Below, piece by piece: positions 43,957 through 53,604 of a stretch of 64,000 bases of DNA. Each line of letters opens with the position of its first letter. Position 1 is the stretch's first letter. Source of the DNA: Tardiphaga robiniae (GTDB lineage Bacteria; Pseudomonadota; Alphaproteobacteria; Rhizobiales; Xanthobacteraceae); assembly GCF_001618955.1 (NCBI RefSeq), contig NZ_LVYV01000056.1, positions 186,001 through 250,000 on the forward strand, written 5' to 3'. Position numbers and translations under genes: made by a program. Below the pieces are notes generated by a model. That model saw nothing but the letters and a program-made list of their open reading frames with translations, was not told where the DNA came from and made no database searches.

Positions 43957-46900
43957 GTGGCAAATCTTTTCGACGTACAGGGCTTCGGCGCATTGTCGGA
44001 GTGGAACGGACAGTTCGCCAGCACATCTGCGGCTCAGGCGTTCCAGCAGATCGCGGCGCTTGGTTCCAACTCCGTTAGTCTGACGGCGCGGATCTGGACG
44101 ACGAACAAGACGACAAGCGACGTGTTCGCGCATTCGGGCAAGACCGAGAGCGATGCGAGTCTGCTTGCAGGCTTCAAGGCGGCTGAAGCAGCCGGCCTCT
44201 CGGTGGTGTTCAAGGCCGCGATCTCTCCGCTCGATGGAACCGGTGTGTCTAGCCTGTCGCCGACCGATCTCGGCGCATTCTTCGCATCCTACAAAGCCGA
44301 GGTCGTGCATCTCGCCGAGATTGCCCAGCAGGGTGGTGTCGATACGTTCGCCATCGGGAATGAGATGAGCAGTCTTACCGGTGCTGCTTATCGCAGCTAC
44401 TGGACCGACATCATCTCGTCGGTGCGTCAGGTCTATCAAGGGGAACTGACCTATTCGGCCGCGACCGACGAGGCGCTCAGGGTCTCGTTCTGGGATCAGC
44501 TCGACACCATCGGCGTCAACACCTATCCGCCGCTCACCTCCAGCACAACGCCGACGGTGCAGGAGATGATCAACGCCTGGACCGAGGTTCCCTACAACCC
44601 GTATTACGCCGCCGCCTTCGACTACAAGTCGCCGGTGGACTTCCTGCATTCGCTGTCGGAGACCTACGGCAAACAGGTGTTGATGACCGAGGCCGGATTT
44701 CGCAGCATGGACGGCACGGCGATGCGGCCGGGCTCTTGGACCGCGAATGCGCCTGCCGACACCGCTGAACAGGCCGATGCCTTTAACGCCTTCTTCCAGG
44801 TCTGGAGTGCCCATGGCGGCAGCTGGATGAAGGGGGTCGAACTGTGGCAGTGGGATCTGAACAACCAATATAACCCGACCGGCTATTCGCCGATGGGCAA
44901 GCCGGCCGAAGCGATCGTCGCGCAGTATTTCCACGGCAACGGATCGGCGATTGATCTCACCATCACTGGATCGGCGATCAACGACGTGATCGATCTCGGC
45001 CGCGGTGACGACACCATCAATGCCGGGCTCGGTAACGACGTCATCCATGGTGGCGACGGCAATGACGTGATCATCGGCGGGCCGTCGACATCCGGCAAGC
45101 TGGCCACAACGACGGTCACGCTGACCGGCTACGGCACGGCGGCCGGTGGCGCGAACGCGCAGGTTCAGGTGCTCGTGAACGGCCAGCCTGTCTCCGCCTT
45201 GCTGGAGTTCAGGCCGGCCACGGATCCCGCCGGCTACCAGACCTATACCCTGACCTTTGCCAATCCCGAGCAACTGACCAGCCTCGACATCTCGCTGATG
45301 AACGCGGCTTCCGGCCGTGCTTTGCATCTCAAGGATCTGATCATCAACGGTGTCGCCGTTGCACCGAACGACGCGATCAATGCCAGTGCTCCCGGGACCT
45401 TCGATCTCTATGTTCGCAGCATCCATGTGGACGCCGCCGCACATCAGGACTGGTTCACCGGCGCCAACAGCGATAACGACGTAATCTATGGCGGCGGCGG
45501 AAACGACGTCATCACCGGTGGCTTCGGAAATGATCTGATCGATGGGGGTGACGGCATCAACACGGCAATATTCTCCGGCACCGCGGCCGACTACAAGATC
45601 TCCTTCGTAAACGGCCAGATCGTCGTTACCGACAGCGTGGCGGCGCGCGATGGCATCGACCGCATCAGCAATGTCGAGTATTTCACGTTTGCGGATGTAA
45701 CCATCGGCACCGCCGGCTTCATTGCCAGCGAGTCGGTCCTCGCCAGAGGCGCCGAATATCAGGCCCTGACCTCCAATGGCATCACGGTAACTAGCGAGAC
45801 CATTCGCAATACCGACGGCTCGCGCGACATCTATATCCGCGATATCGCGGGCAAGGCCTTCACGTCCGAACACAGCGTTATTGCCGCAGGCGGCAAGACC
45901 ACGCTGGTCGAGCGATTCTACAATGATGGAGATCTGGCCTTCCGCCAGGTAGCAAATGGCGACGGTTCGGTCTCGCGCAGTGACTATGACGGCGACAACC
46001 ATCTGATCACGCTGCTGAACAGCTATAGCGATGGCTCGTTCCAGCAGTTCGTTTTCAATGCCGCGGGCATCGAGACCAACGCGACCATTCGCTACGCAGA
46101 CGGCACGCGCGACATCCGCGATTACGGTGTTATCGGACAGGATTATACGTCCCGCCACACGGTGACCGATGCTGCCGGCAAGAGTATCCTGATCGAAGGC
46201 TTTCATAGCGATGGCACGCTGGCGATCAAGCAGGCTGTTGATGCGGCCGGCGCCAAGACCTTCAATCAATATGACCAGTTCGGTCATCTGTCGCAGCAGA
46301 TCGTAACGCAGAAGGACGGGTCCTTCATGCAGACAATCTTCGCGCCCAATGGCGATCTCACGAGCCTAACGCTGCGCAATGCCGATAGCACCCGCGATAC
46401 CATGAGCTATGGCATCGCCGGAAAAGCCTATACGACCGAACATGTCGTGCGCGATGCTGCGGGCAAGAGCGTGCTGATCGAGCAGTTCCACCAGGATGGC
46501 TCGCTGGCGTTGAAGCAGACCGTGGATGCCATGGGCGTCAAGATGCTGGCGCAATATGACAGCGCCGGTCATCTCGCAATGCAGACAGTGACCCAGATCG
46601 ACGGATCCTATGTACAGTCGGCTTTCGCGAGCAATGGTGCGGTGGCGGGTGTGACGACGCGGAATGTCGATGGCAGCAAGAGCGTCGACACGTTCGGAAT
46701 TACCGGCCAGGCTTATATGTCACGCCACGACGTGTTCGACGCGGCGGGGCAGCGGCTGGAAACGACCTTCGACAACAAGGATGGTTCGCATACGCAAACG
46801 GCCTACAAGGCGGGGGTGACGCTGACGTCGACAGTCGGGGACGACATTATGAACAGCGCAGGCGGCGACAGCTTCGTGTTCAAGCAGGCATCCGGCCATG

Positions 46901-47097
46901 ACACCATCAACAATTTCCGGGTCGCGGAAGGGGCGGGCCATGATGTTATCCAGATCGATTCGTCGATCGCGAAGAGTCTCTCGGAACTTGCTGTTCATGT
47001 CGTCGGCCATGACACGGTCATCGAGCTCGGCGATGCATCGATTATGCTTAAGGGCGTTGTGGCGCCGCTGACCTCGCACGACGTGCTCATCGTGTGA
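43957..47097 (+). CDS. RTX protein with glycosidase-like TIM barrel and 95-residue repeats
   Basis: A 1046-residue protein. The first 340 residues resemble a GH113-type (beta-mannanase-like) TIM barrel with candidate acids in AIGNEMSS and LMTEAGFRS. RTX nonapeptides follow (GNDVIHGGDGNDVIIGG), then a carbohydrate-binding-like beta domain (LTGYGTAAGGANAQVQVLV) of CBM60/xylan-binding type, more RTX, and three full and one partial 95-residue repeats, then a short RTX-type C-terminus. There is no signal peptide, so type I export is expected. I start at the GTG at 43957 with GGAGG six bases upstream, not the GTG at 43933. Hydrolysis of a polysaccharide is inferred from the barrel and not proven. 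Confidence 0.85.
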   Translation: MANLFDVQGFGALSEWNGQFASTSAAQAFQQIAALGSNSVSLTARIWTTNKTTSDVFAHSGKTESDASLLAGFKAAEAAGLSVVFKAAISPLDGTGVSSLSPTDLGAFFASYKAEVVHLAEIAQQGGVDTFAIGNEMSSLTGAAYRSYWTDIISSVRQVYQGELTYSAATDEALRVSFWDQLDTIGVNTYPPLTSSTTPTVQEMINAWTEVPYNPYYAAAFDYKSPVDFLHSLSETYGKQVLMTEAGFRSMDGTAMRPGSWTANAPADTAEQADAFNAFFQVWSAHGGSWMKGVELWQWDLNNQYNPTGYSPMGKPAEAIVAQYFHGNGSAIDLTITGSAINDVIDLGRGDDTINAGLGNDVIHGGDGNDVIIGGPSTSGKLATTTVTLTGYGTAAGGANAQVQVLVNGQPVSALLEFRPATDPAGYQTYTLTFANPEQLTSLDISLMNAASGRALHLKDLIINGVAVAPNDAINASAPGTFDLYVRSIHVDAAAHQDWFTGANSDNDVIYGGGGNDVITGGFGNDLIDGGDGINTAIFSGTAADYKISFVNGQIVVTDSVAARDGIDRISNVEYFTFADVTIGTAGFIASESVLARGAEYQALTSNGITVTSETIRNTDGSRDIYIRDIAGKAFTSEHSVIAAGGKTTLVERFYNDGDLAFRQVANGDGSVSRSDYDGDNHLITLLNSYSDGSFQQFVFNAAGIETNATIRYADGTRDIRDYGVIGQDYTSRHTVTDAAGKSILIEGFHSDGTLAIKQAVDAAGAKTFNQYDQFGHLSQQIVTQKDGSFMQTIFAPNGDLTSLTLRNADSTRDTMSYGIAGKAYTTEHVVRDAAGKSVLIEQFHQDGSLALKQTVDAMGVKMLAQYDSAGHLAMQTVTQIDGSYVQSAFASNGAVAGVTTRNVDGSKSVDTFGITGQAYMSRHDVFDAAGQRLETTFDNKDGSHTQTAYKAGVTLTSTVGDDIMNSAGGDSFVFKQASGHDTINNFRVAEGAGHDVIQIDSSIAKSLSELAVHVVGHDTVIELGDASIMLKGVVAPLTSHDVLIV
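45805..46815 (+). repeat. Exact-period 95-residue repeats within the RTX glycosidase
   Basis: Units begin at 45805, 46090, 46375 and 46660, each 285 bases apart; the fourth is cut short. Each starts R-N/Y-x-D-x-x-R/K, then has DAAGKSxLIExFHxDGxLAxKQ, a YDxxGHL block and a DGSxxQxxFxxNG block. Sequence differs by about half between units, so they are old but length has been kept exactly. Confidence 0.88.
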
Positions 47098-48000
47098 GCT
47101 GCTGACGCAACATTCTCTTTTGCGCGGCTCGGCATCGAAAAGCATTGCACGCAAACGCCGCCTCGGATCCCGCATGAGCGATGACCTGTCCGCTCGAGGC
47201 TGCAGGACGCTCCGGTGGACATCATGTGCGAGAATGAGCGCCCATAATTCATGCGAATGCATCGTGAGAGCGGCACACTTCCGCAAGCACCTTTGCATCA
47301 CGTTTGGCTTCGACTGCACGCCAGTAGGAAATCCAAAGCCGACACGGCATCAAGATAGCGCAACTTGACCCGGCTATTAACGCCAACGGCTTCATCGATT
47401 AGCTCGCCGTCTGGAACAAGCTTGAAGCCCATAGACCAACTTGGAAAGAGCCGGTCCCCATATCCCAAGCCCCTCTGTATCCAGCGCGAGTGTCGGCGTG
47501 TTGTGGACCGTGGTTTCACCAATATTCAGTTTCGGGCTGGCGGCTATTTTCATGGCCACAGGAACATGGGCGCTATGTCGGACGTCAAGACGGTGAACGA
47601 AGTCTCCAATCGGAATTTTCTTAACTGGGAAAGAGCTCTCGGTTTTCCATCTTCCCCGTCGATAGACTCGAATTTCGCCCGTTCGCATTCAACGGCGGGA
47701 CAATGGATAAACGCCGCGTGTCACCAACTCTAACCTTGCCAAATGGGCGCACGCTATTCGAAGGTAATGTGCAGCACACCCATCACTGCGGAGGTGGCAG
47801 CAACAAGAGTCAGCATAATGACAGTCGCTCGCTAAAAGTAGCCGCTGACGTGCTGTGCGGCGGTCGTGGAACGCGAGCCAGTCCCCAACGAAGCCAGCCG
47901 GGATGCTAAATATGACAGCGCGCTTGGTAGGATGACGCAATTCGTGATCGACAAACATCGCCCGCACATTCGTTCTTTGCCCCCCGACGTCGGCGGTTGA
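47098..48000. other. Intergenic region, probably decayed DNA
   Basis: About 900 bases with only short frames on both strands. Minus-strand stretches such as KLVPDGELIDEAVGVNSRVKL near 47420 and LVAATSAVMGVLHITF near 47785 look protein-like but have no start or family. Confidence 0.4.
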
Positions 48001-48243
48001 CCAGACGATTGGCGCAGTGCTTGGTTAGACGACGCCGGCTTCTTTCTCGACCTGCAAGCCGCCACGGCGACGCGTTTCATTGAAATCGCGGAGAACGAAT
48101 TCCTTCCCGACGACAATTATTTCCACATGGCATTTGCGCATCGCAAGATCGTGCGCTTGGCACCGCTTCTGCACTCGGCCCACCATTTGCGCCCATCGGG
48201 GAAGATTTCTGCGCTCACTCTGATAAATGAAGTCGAATACTGA
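48001..48243 (+). pseudogene. C-terminal fragment of a GH2 beta-mannosidase-like protein
   Basis: One frame, opened by a stop at 47998, reads AGFFLDLQAATATRFIEIAE, then FLPDDNYFHMAFAHRKIVRL and GKISALTLINEVEY with a stop at 48241. The DNYFHMA pattern and ending match the last Ig-like domain of GH2 beta-mannosidases. There is no start, and the other 750 or so residues are missing. The identification rests on the motif alone. Confidence 0.5.
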
Positions 48244-48659
48244 CTTGGCAGTTGTCCATTAGTGTCGGCACCCGTTCTAAGCCGAGAGGTTGCATCCCAC
48301 AATTTTTAACGCCAGCGGCCGCCAAGAGTTTCTTCAACGCTCGACGTGTCGCGAGCGGAAACTTTATTCAGAAACTGGGTATCCTGTGCGAGTGACATCG
48401 AATTGGAAGCCAAGAGCCGAGTCCCATGAATGGACGATCAGCGGTACAAGCGTCTTCTTTGCGCCGATAATGCCCTTTCGAGCCGAAGAGACCGTCCAAA
48501 AGCCGCGGGCAGCCCTCTGGCCGCCCCCCTTAGTCCCAAAGGGATGCTCCAGCGAAGCAACGCCGCGGTGCTGTTCTCGATAAGCGTCTGCACGCGAGTG
48601 TCAGGCAAACCGTGCTCTTGAGGAGGGAAGCATGGAGTTCGATCCGCTCGCGCCGTACC
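48244..48659. other. Intergenic region, nothing recognised
   Basis: About 415 bases between the beta-mannosidase fragment and the end of the TRAP operon. No gene, operator or terminator is clear. Confidence 0.4.
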
Positions 48660-50543
48660 TCACAAGAAGCCTATCGAGATCCAAGGTACTGCAGCTACGA
48701 TGAGCGTGCCAACCAGCAACGCCAGCATGTATCCAACAATCGGCTTCATACCCTCATCGGGGTTGATGCGGCTGATGGCGCACGCGGCATAGTACCCGAC
48801 GCCGAACGGCGGAGCGAACAGGCCGATGCCCATCGCGAGAATGACGACCATTGCATAGTGGACCTCATGGACGCCGACCTGCCGCGCGATCGGGAATAGT
48901 AGCGGCCCGAACAGCACGATGGCGGGAATGCCTTCCAGCACGCTGCCGAGGATCACGAACGCGACGATGGTGACGGCGAGGAAGACGGGGACGCCGCCGG
49001 GCAGTCCAGTCATGAACGTGGCCAGCGATGCCGAGAAGCCGGACTGGGTCAGTGCCCAGGCCATGCCGGTCGCGGCACCGATGATCAGCAGAATGGCGCC
49101 GGACAGCGCCGCAGTGTCAATCAGCATCGGATAGAGCCGTCGCCAAGCAAATTGCCGATAGATCAGAAGCCCGGCCAGCGCCGAATAGACGATTCCGATG
49201 GTCGATACTTCCGTGGCGGTCGCGATGCCCTTGACCACGGCCGCGCGAATGACGAACGGCAATGCTATGGCTGGAATAGCAATCACGAAGGCAAGGCCAA
49301 TCTGGCGTTTCGTCGCCCGCTCGACCTGCGACAGGTCCTCGCCGCGATAGCGCCACCACACCACCGCGCAGAGCATGATCGCCAGGACGATGCCGGGCAG
49401 CAATCCACCGGTAAACAGCGCCGAGATCGAGACGCCGGTCACCGAGCCGATGGTGATCAGCACGAGCGATGGCGGGATCGTCTCGGTTTGCGCGCCGGTT
49501 GCCGACAGCAACGCGACGAGATCGCCGGGCTTGGCACCGCGCTTTTTCATTTCTGGGAACAACACCGGCGCCACCGCCGCCATATCGGCCGCCTTGGACC
49601 CTGAAATGCCGGAGACGAGATACATGGCGCCTACCAGCACATAATGCAGGCCGCCATGGACGTGTCCCAGCATGCTGGCGAGGAAGCCCACCATGGCACG
49701 CGCCATGCCCGTCATCTCGATCAGCAACCCGAGAAACACGAACAGCGGCACAGCCAGCAGGATCAGATGGCTCATGCCCTCGTCCATGCGACCCATCACG
49801 ACCACATCCGGCGTGCCGGTGGTCAGCGTGAGATAGCCGACCGTCGCAAGACCGAATGCGAAGGCGATCGGCACCGCCGCGAACACCATGGCGCCGACGA
49901 GGAACACGAAAAAGATGAGCAGGTTGAGATTGCCGAGCGGTTTCAGCACCGGCCCGAGCAGAGCAAGGGCCGTGATGATCACCGCAACCAGCGCTACAGC
50001 CAACAGCACGCGCCGCCAGTCAGCAACGCTGGCGAGCCGCAGCAGTGCGACCAGCAGCATCAGCCCCATGCCCACCGGCAGCGCTGCAGCCCGCCACGTA
50101 TTGACGATGTCGAGCGCAGGCGTCCTGACATAGACCTCGTCGGCGGCAAACTCGTACGCGGGATGAACGACCAGCACCAGGAATGCAAGCGATGCAGCAA
50201 CGGCGACGGTGTCGAGAAATGCCCGCGCGCCCGGATCGAGCTTACTGACGATGGCCGTCATCCGCATGTGTTCGTCGCGCTGGAAGGCAAGCACCGATCC
50301 CAGCATCGCGAGCCAGAGAAAAAGGATGCCGGCCAGTTCGTCCGACCAGATTAATGGTGTATGGAAGACATAGCGCCCGACGATCCCGGCAAACAGGATG
50401 CCGATTTCCGCCAGTACCAGCAGCGCTGCTGGTACTGCAGTGAATGTGAACAGCGCCGTGTTGGCGCGGGCGACCCAGCGCGGCCAGCCGGCGCGAAGTT
50501 GCGCCGGCTCCGCTCGGGTTTCGATCTGCTGCGCTTGTGCCAT
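48660..50543 (-). CDS. TRAP transporter fused small and large permease (DctQM)
   Basis: A 627-residue inner-membrane protein. The first 180 residues or so are a DctQ-type four-helix small permease (GRYVFHTPLIWSDELAG is the DctQ signature). The rest is a DctM large permease of about 12 helices (PIAFAFGLATVGYL, SGISGSKAADMAAVAPVL, AMGIGLFAPPFGVGYY). Fusion of Q and M is known in this family. The ATG at 50543 is used; a GTG at 50615 would overlap DctP. It lies five bases after the dctP stop. It takes up a carboxylate-like substrate, powered by the sodium or proton gradient. Confidence 0.92.
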   Translation of the reverse strand: MAQAQQIETRAEPAQLRAGWPRWVARANTALFTFTAVPAALLVLAEIGILFAGIVGRYVFHTPLIWSDELAGILFLWLAMLGSVLAFQRDEHMRMTAIVSKLDPGARAFLDTVAVAASLAFLVLVVHPAYEFAADEVYVRTPALDIVNTWRAAALPVGMGLMLLVALLRLASVADWRRVLLAVALVAVIITALALLGPVLKPLGNLNLLIFFVFLVGAMVFAAVPIAFAFGLATVGYLTLTTGTPDVVVMGRMDEGMSHLILLAVPLFVFLGLLIEMTGMARAMVGFLASMLGHVHGGLHYVLVGAMYLVSGISGSKAADMAAVAPVLFPEMKKRGAKPGDLVALLSATGAQTETIPPSLVLITIGSVTGVSISALFTGGLLPGIVLAIMLCAVVWWRYRGEDLSQVERATKRQIGLAFVIAIPAIALPFVIRAAVVKGIATATEVSTIGIVYSALAGLLIYRQFAWRRLYPMLIDTAALSGAILLIIGAATGMAWALTQSGFSASLATFMTGLPGGVPVFLAVTIVAFVILGSVLEGIPAIVLFGPLLFPIARQVGVHEVHYAMVVILAMGIGLFAPPFGVGYYAACAISRINPDEGMKPIVGYMLALLVGTLIVAAVPWISIGFL

Positions 50544-50548
50544 AGTAA

Positions 50549-51574
50549 TCAGGCCAGCTTGCCGGAGACTTTTTCGAGTTGGCTCCAGGCCTCGTCGCCG
50601 AACTTGGCTTTCCACTCGCTGTAGAAACTGGTCTTGGCCAAGGCATCGCGGAACGTCGCACGATCGACGTCGATGAATTGCAGCCCCTTCGACGTGAGAT
50701 CGGCGCGCAGCGACTCGCTGAGTTTCGCTATGTCGGCCCGCTGGTCGGTTGCCGAACGGTCGAATTCACGCGAGACGATTTCCTGCACATCTTTCGGCAG
50801 ACGCTCGAAGGCGCGCTTGTTGCCGAGAATCCAGTAACCGTCCCAGACATGACCGGTGAGACTACAGGATTTCTGTACTTCATATAGCTTGGCTGTCGCG
50901 ATGATGGGCAGCGGGTTCTCTTGCCCGTCGACGACCTTGGTCTGCAACGACGAATAGACTTCGTTGAAGTTAATCGGCGCAGGCCCGGCCTGCAGCGCCT
51001 TGAATAGCGAGGTCAGGATCGGTGCCGGCGGGACACGAACCTTAAAGTTCTTGAGGTCGTCCGGCGTCTTGATTTCGCGCCCCGACGATGTGACGTGACG
51101 GAAACCGTTGTCCCACACTTTGGACACCGTCATGATCGGCGTCTTTGCGATCTGGGCGCGGATATAACTGCCGAGCTCACCGTCCATCGCCTGCCAGACG
51201 GCGGCGTAATTGGTGAAGGCAAAGCCGGTATTGACGATGCCGGCGGCCGGCACGAAGGTCGCGAGAATCGACGATGACTGATTGAAGAACTCGACCCCGC
51301 CATTGCGCACCTGTGTCAGGAGTTCGGTGTCGGAACCGAGCTGATTACTGGGAAACAGCTTGATCTCCAGTCGGCCGCCGGTGGCCTCGCGAATTCGGTC
51401 GCAGGCTTCCTGGCCGCGGACATTCACCGGATGTGTCGGATCCTGCCCAGTGGCAAGCTTATAAGTGAACTCGGCCGCCGATGCCGGACGGGTGAGAATG
51501 CCCGCGAACGAGATGGCCGCTCCTGCCATCAGCAGGTTGCGACGCGAGATCGTGGCACGCTTTTGAATGGTCAT
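50549..51574 (-). CDS. TRAP transporter substrate-binding protein (DctP)
   Basis: A 341-residue periplasmic binding protein. It has a Tat-type leader (SRRNLLMAGAAISFAG, cleavage after PASA at about residue 33) and the DctP fold, with KLATGQDPTHPVN at the start, GLEIKLF-like RLEIKLFPSNQLGSD and the carboxylate-binding Arg in FKVRVPPAP. The gene is followed by the fused permease. Neighbouring transketolase and SDR genes suggest a sugar acid or polyol-derived acid as ligand, which is inference. Confidence 0.92.
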   Translation of the reverse strand: MTIQKRATISRRNLLMAGAAISFAGILTRPASAAEFTYKLATGQDPTHPVNVRGQEACDRIREATGGRLEIKLFPSNQLGSDTELLTQVRNGGVEFFNQSSSILATFVPAAGIVNTGFAFTNYAAVWQAMDGELGSYIRAQIAKTPIMTVSKVWDNGFRHVTSSGREIKTPDDLKNFKVRVPPAPILTSLFKALQAGPAPINFNEVYSSLQTKVVDGQENPLPIIATAKLYEVQKSCSLTGHVWDGYWILGNKRAFERLPKDVQEIVSREFDRSATDQRADIAKLSESLRADLTSKGLQFIDVDRATFRDALAKTSFYSEWKAKFGDEAWSQLEKVSGKLA

Positions 51575-51732
51575 GGGTTTCCTCCGTTGTCATCCAGACG
51601 ATGGATCTTGTTGTCGTGATGGTCGCCGGCTCTTGGAGGCCAGCTTGTGAAACATCTTGTCGTCGCCGGCACCGCTGCACGGTGACGGCGTTGCTGTTGT
51701 ACTCGTCTCGGATTGCAGCTAACGCCGCGGCG

Positions 51733-52740
51733 TCACAGCCATCCCTTGATTTGCGTCGCCACTGCTGCGGCAGAGATGCCGTAACGGTCGTGCAGTGTCG
51801 GCAGTGCGCCGGCATCAAGAAACTCGTCGGGAAGTCCGATTTGTCGGAATGCCGGATGAACGCCCGAGCGCATCAGCAGTCCGGCAACCGCCTCGCCGAG
51901 TCCGCCAATCAGCGTGTGGTTCTCGGCGACGACGACCAGGCGGCCAGATTTTCCGGCCTCGCGCAGGATCGTCTCGGTATCGAGCGGCTTGATGGTCGGG
52001 ACATGCAACACGCCGACATCGATGCTGTCATCGGCGAGTGCCTTGGCTGTCTCCAGCGCGCGCATGGTCAGGATGCCGGAGGAAATCACCAGGACGTCCC
52101 TGCCGTCGCGGACCAGCTTCGCCTTGCCAGGTTCGAAGCGGTAGTCGTACTCGTCCAGAACAAGCGGCACCTGGCCGCGCAGCAGCCGCATATAGACCGG
52201 CCCCTGATGCGCCGCGATGGCGGGCACAGCTTGTTCGATCTCATGCGCATCGCATGGATCGATTACCATCATGTTCGGCATTGCCCGGAACAACGCCAGA
52301 TCCTCTGCCGCCTGATGGCTGGGGCCGTAGCCGGACGTCAGCCCAGGCAGCGCGCAGACGATCTTCACGTTGCGGTTCTCTTCCGCGATGGTCTGGTGGA
52401 TGAAATCATAGGCCCGGCGCGACGCGAACACGGCATAGGTGGTCGCGAACGGCATGAAACCCTCGGCGGCGAGCCCCGAGGCCGCGCCGAATAGCAATTG
52501 TTCGGCCATGCCCATCTGATAGTAGCGGTCGGGGAATTCCTTTCCGAAGATGTGCAGGTCAGTATATTTGCCGAGATCCGCGGTCATGCCGATGACCTCC
52601 GGACGTGCGCGGGCGAGTTCGACCAGCGCGTGCCCGAACGGCGCCGACTTTGTCCGCTGTCCCTCGGACGCGATCGACGCGATCATGGCGGAGGTCGTCA
52701 GGCGGGGCTTGCTTGACGGCGTCGTGGTGACGGATTTCAT
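51733..52740 (-). CDS. Transketolase-like C-terminal subunit
   Basis: A 335-residue protein covering the pyrimidine-binding and C-terminal domains of a split transketolase: DLGKYTDLHIFG, YYQMGMAEQLLFGAASGLAAEG, then LPGLTSGYGPSHQAAEDLAL and VVAENHTLIGGLGEA. It pairs with the N-terminal subunit at 52737, which it overlaps by four bases (ATGA). Split transketolases of this type occur in sugar and sugar-acid catabolic operons. It probably transfers a two-carbon ketol unit with thiamine diphosphate; the acceptor is unknown. Confidence 0.9.
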   Translation of the reverse strand: MKSVTTTPSSKPRLTTSAMIASIASEGQRTKSAPFGHALVELARARPEVIGMTADLGKYTDLHIFGKEFPDRYYQMGMAEQLLFGAASGLAAEGFMPFATTYAVFASRRAYDFIHQTIAEENRNVKIVCALPGLTSGYGPSHQAAEDLALFRAMPNMMVIDPCDAHEIEQAVPAIAAHQGPVYMRLLRGQVPLVLDEYDYRFEPGKAKLVRDGRDVLVISSGILTMRALETAKALADDSIDVGVLHVPTIKPLDTETILREAGKSGRLVVVAENHTLIGGLGEAVAGLLMRSGVHPAFRQIGLPDEFLDAGALPTLHDRYGISAAAVATQIKGWL

Positions 52741-53582
52741 GCTGACCTCCCGGCATCGAGCGCCTTCAAGGCGAGTTGCCATTCGTGCGCCTCGACGCGG
52801 ATGAAGTGATTCTTCTCGCGCTCCTCAAGGAACGGCACACCCTTCCCCATCAATGTGTCCGCGACGATCATGCGAGGTTGCGGCTTAGTATGATGCTTCG
52901 CTGCATCAAAGGCAGCCACGACGGCATCGAGGTCATTGCCATCGATGCGCTGTACGAACCAGCCGAATGCCTCGAGTTTCTCGACCAGCGGCTCAAACGC
53001 CATGACTTGTGTCGAAGGGCCATCGGCCTGTTGATTATTGACGTCAACGATCGCGATCATGTTGTCGAGCTTGAAATGGCTGGCTGACATGATGGCCTCC
53101 CAGACCGAGCCTTCGTCGAGTTCACCATCGGAAAACAGCGTGTAGACGCGCGCATCTGAGCCTTTGCGCTTGAGGCCGAGGGCCCGCCCAACGGCGATGC
53201 CGAGCCCGAGCCCGAGCGATCCGCCCGACATCTCCATGCCCGGCGTGTAGGCGGCCATGCCTGACATCGGCAGACGACTTTCGTCGAAACCGTAGGTCTC
53301 AAGTTCTACTTCGGGGACAATCCCGGCCTCGATCAGTGCGGCATACAGCGCGATCGCATAATGCCCATTCGACAGCAGGAAGCGGTCGCGTCCCTCCCAG
53401 GATGGATCCTCCGGCCGATAGCGCATCGCATGGAAGTAGGCGACGGCCAGCACGTCGGCGATATCCAGGGCTTGCGCGATGTAACCCTGGCCCTGCACCT
53501 CACCCATCCGCAGCGCATTCCTGCGCACCCGATAGGCACGTTCCGCGATATCGGGGGCATTGGCGAGTGTCTTCGTATCCAT
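52737..53582 (-). CDS. Transketolase-like N-terminal subunit
   Basis: A 281-residue thiamine diphosphate-binding subunit: LSNGHYAIALYAALIEAG, MSGGSLGLGLGIAVGRALG, the cofactor motif SDGELDEGSVWEAIMSASHF to DVNNQQADGPS, then TLMGKGVPFLE. GGGAG lies six bases before the ATG at 53582, which excludes the longer frame to 53627. It overlaps the C-terminal subunit gene and lies 22 bases after the SDR stop. Both subunits together should make one active site. Confidence 0.9.
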   Translation of the reverse strand: MDTKTLANAPDIAERAYRVRRNALRMGEVQGQGYIAQALDIADVLAVAYFHAMRYRPEDPSWEGRDRFLLSNGHYAIALYAALIEAGIVPEVELETYGFDESRLPMSGMAAYTPGMEMSGGSLGLGLGIAVGRALGLKRKGSDARVYTLFSDGELDEGSVWEAIMSASHFKLDNMIAIVDVNNQQADGPSTQVMAFEPLVEKLEAFGWFVQRIDGNDLDAVVAAFDAAKHHTKPQPRMIVADTLMGKGVPFLEEREKNHFIRVEAHEWQLALKALDAGRSA

Positions 53583-53604
53583 GACGATCTCCCGTGTCTG
53601 CATC

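Noticed and set aside
43927-46287. Minus-strand 786-residue frame opposite the RTX glycosidase
   Set aside because: It mirrors RTX and the 95-residue repeats, with His- and Arg-rich low-quality sequence and no recognisable domain. The plus strand has a good start and clear domains.
49644-50354. Plus-strand 236-residue His/Gln-rich frame
   Set aside because: It is opposite the TRAP permease, whose membrane-helix codons generate such shadows.
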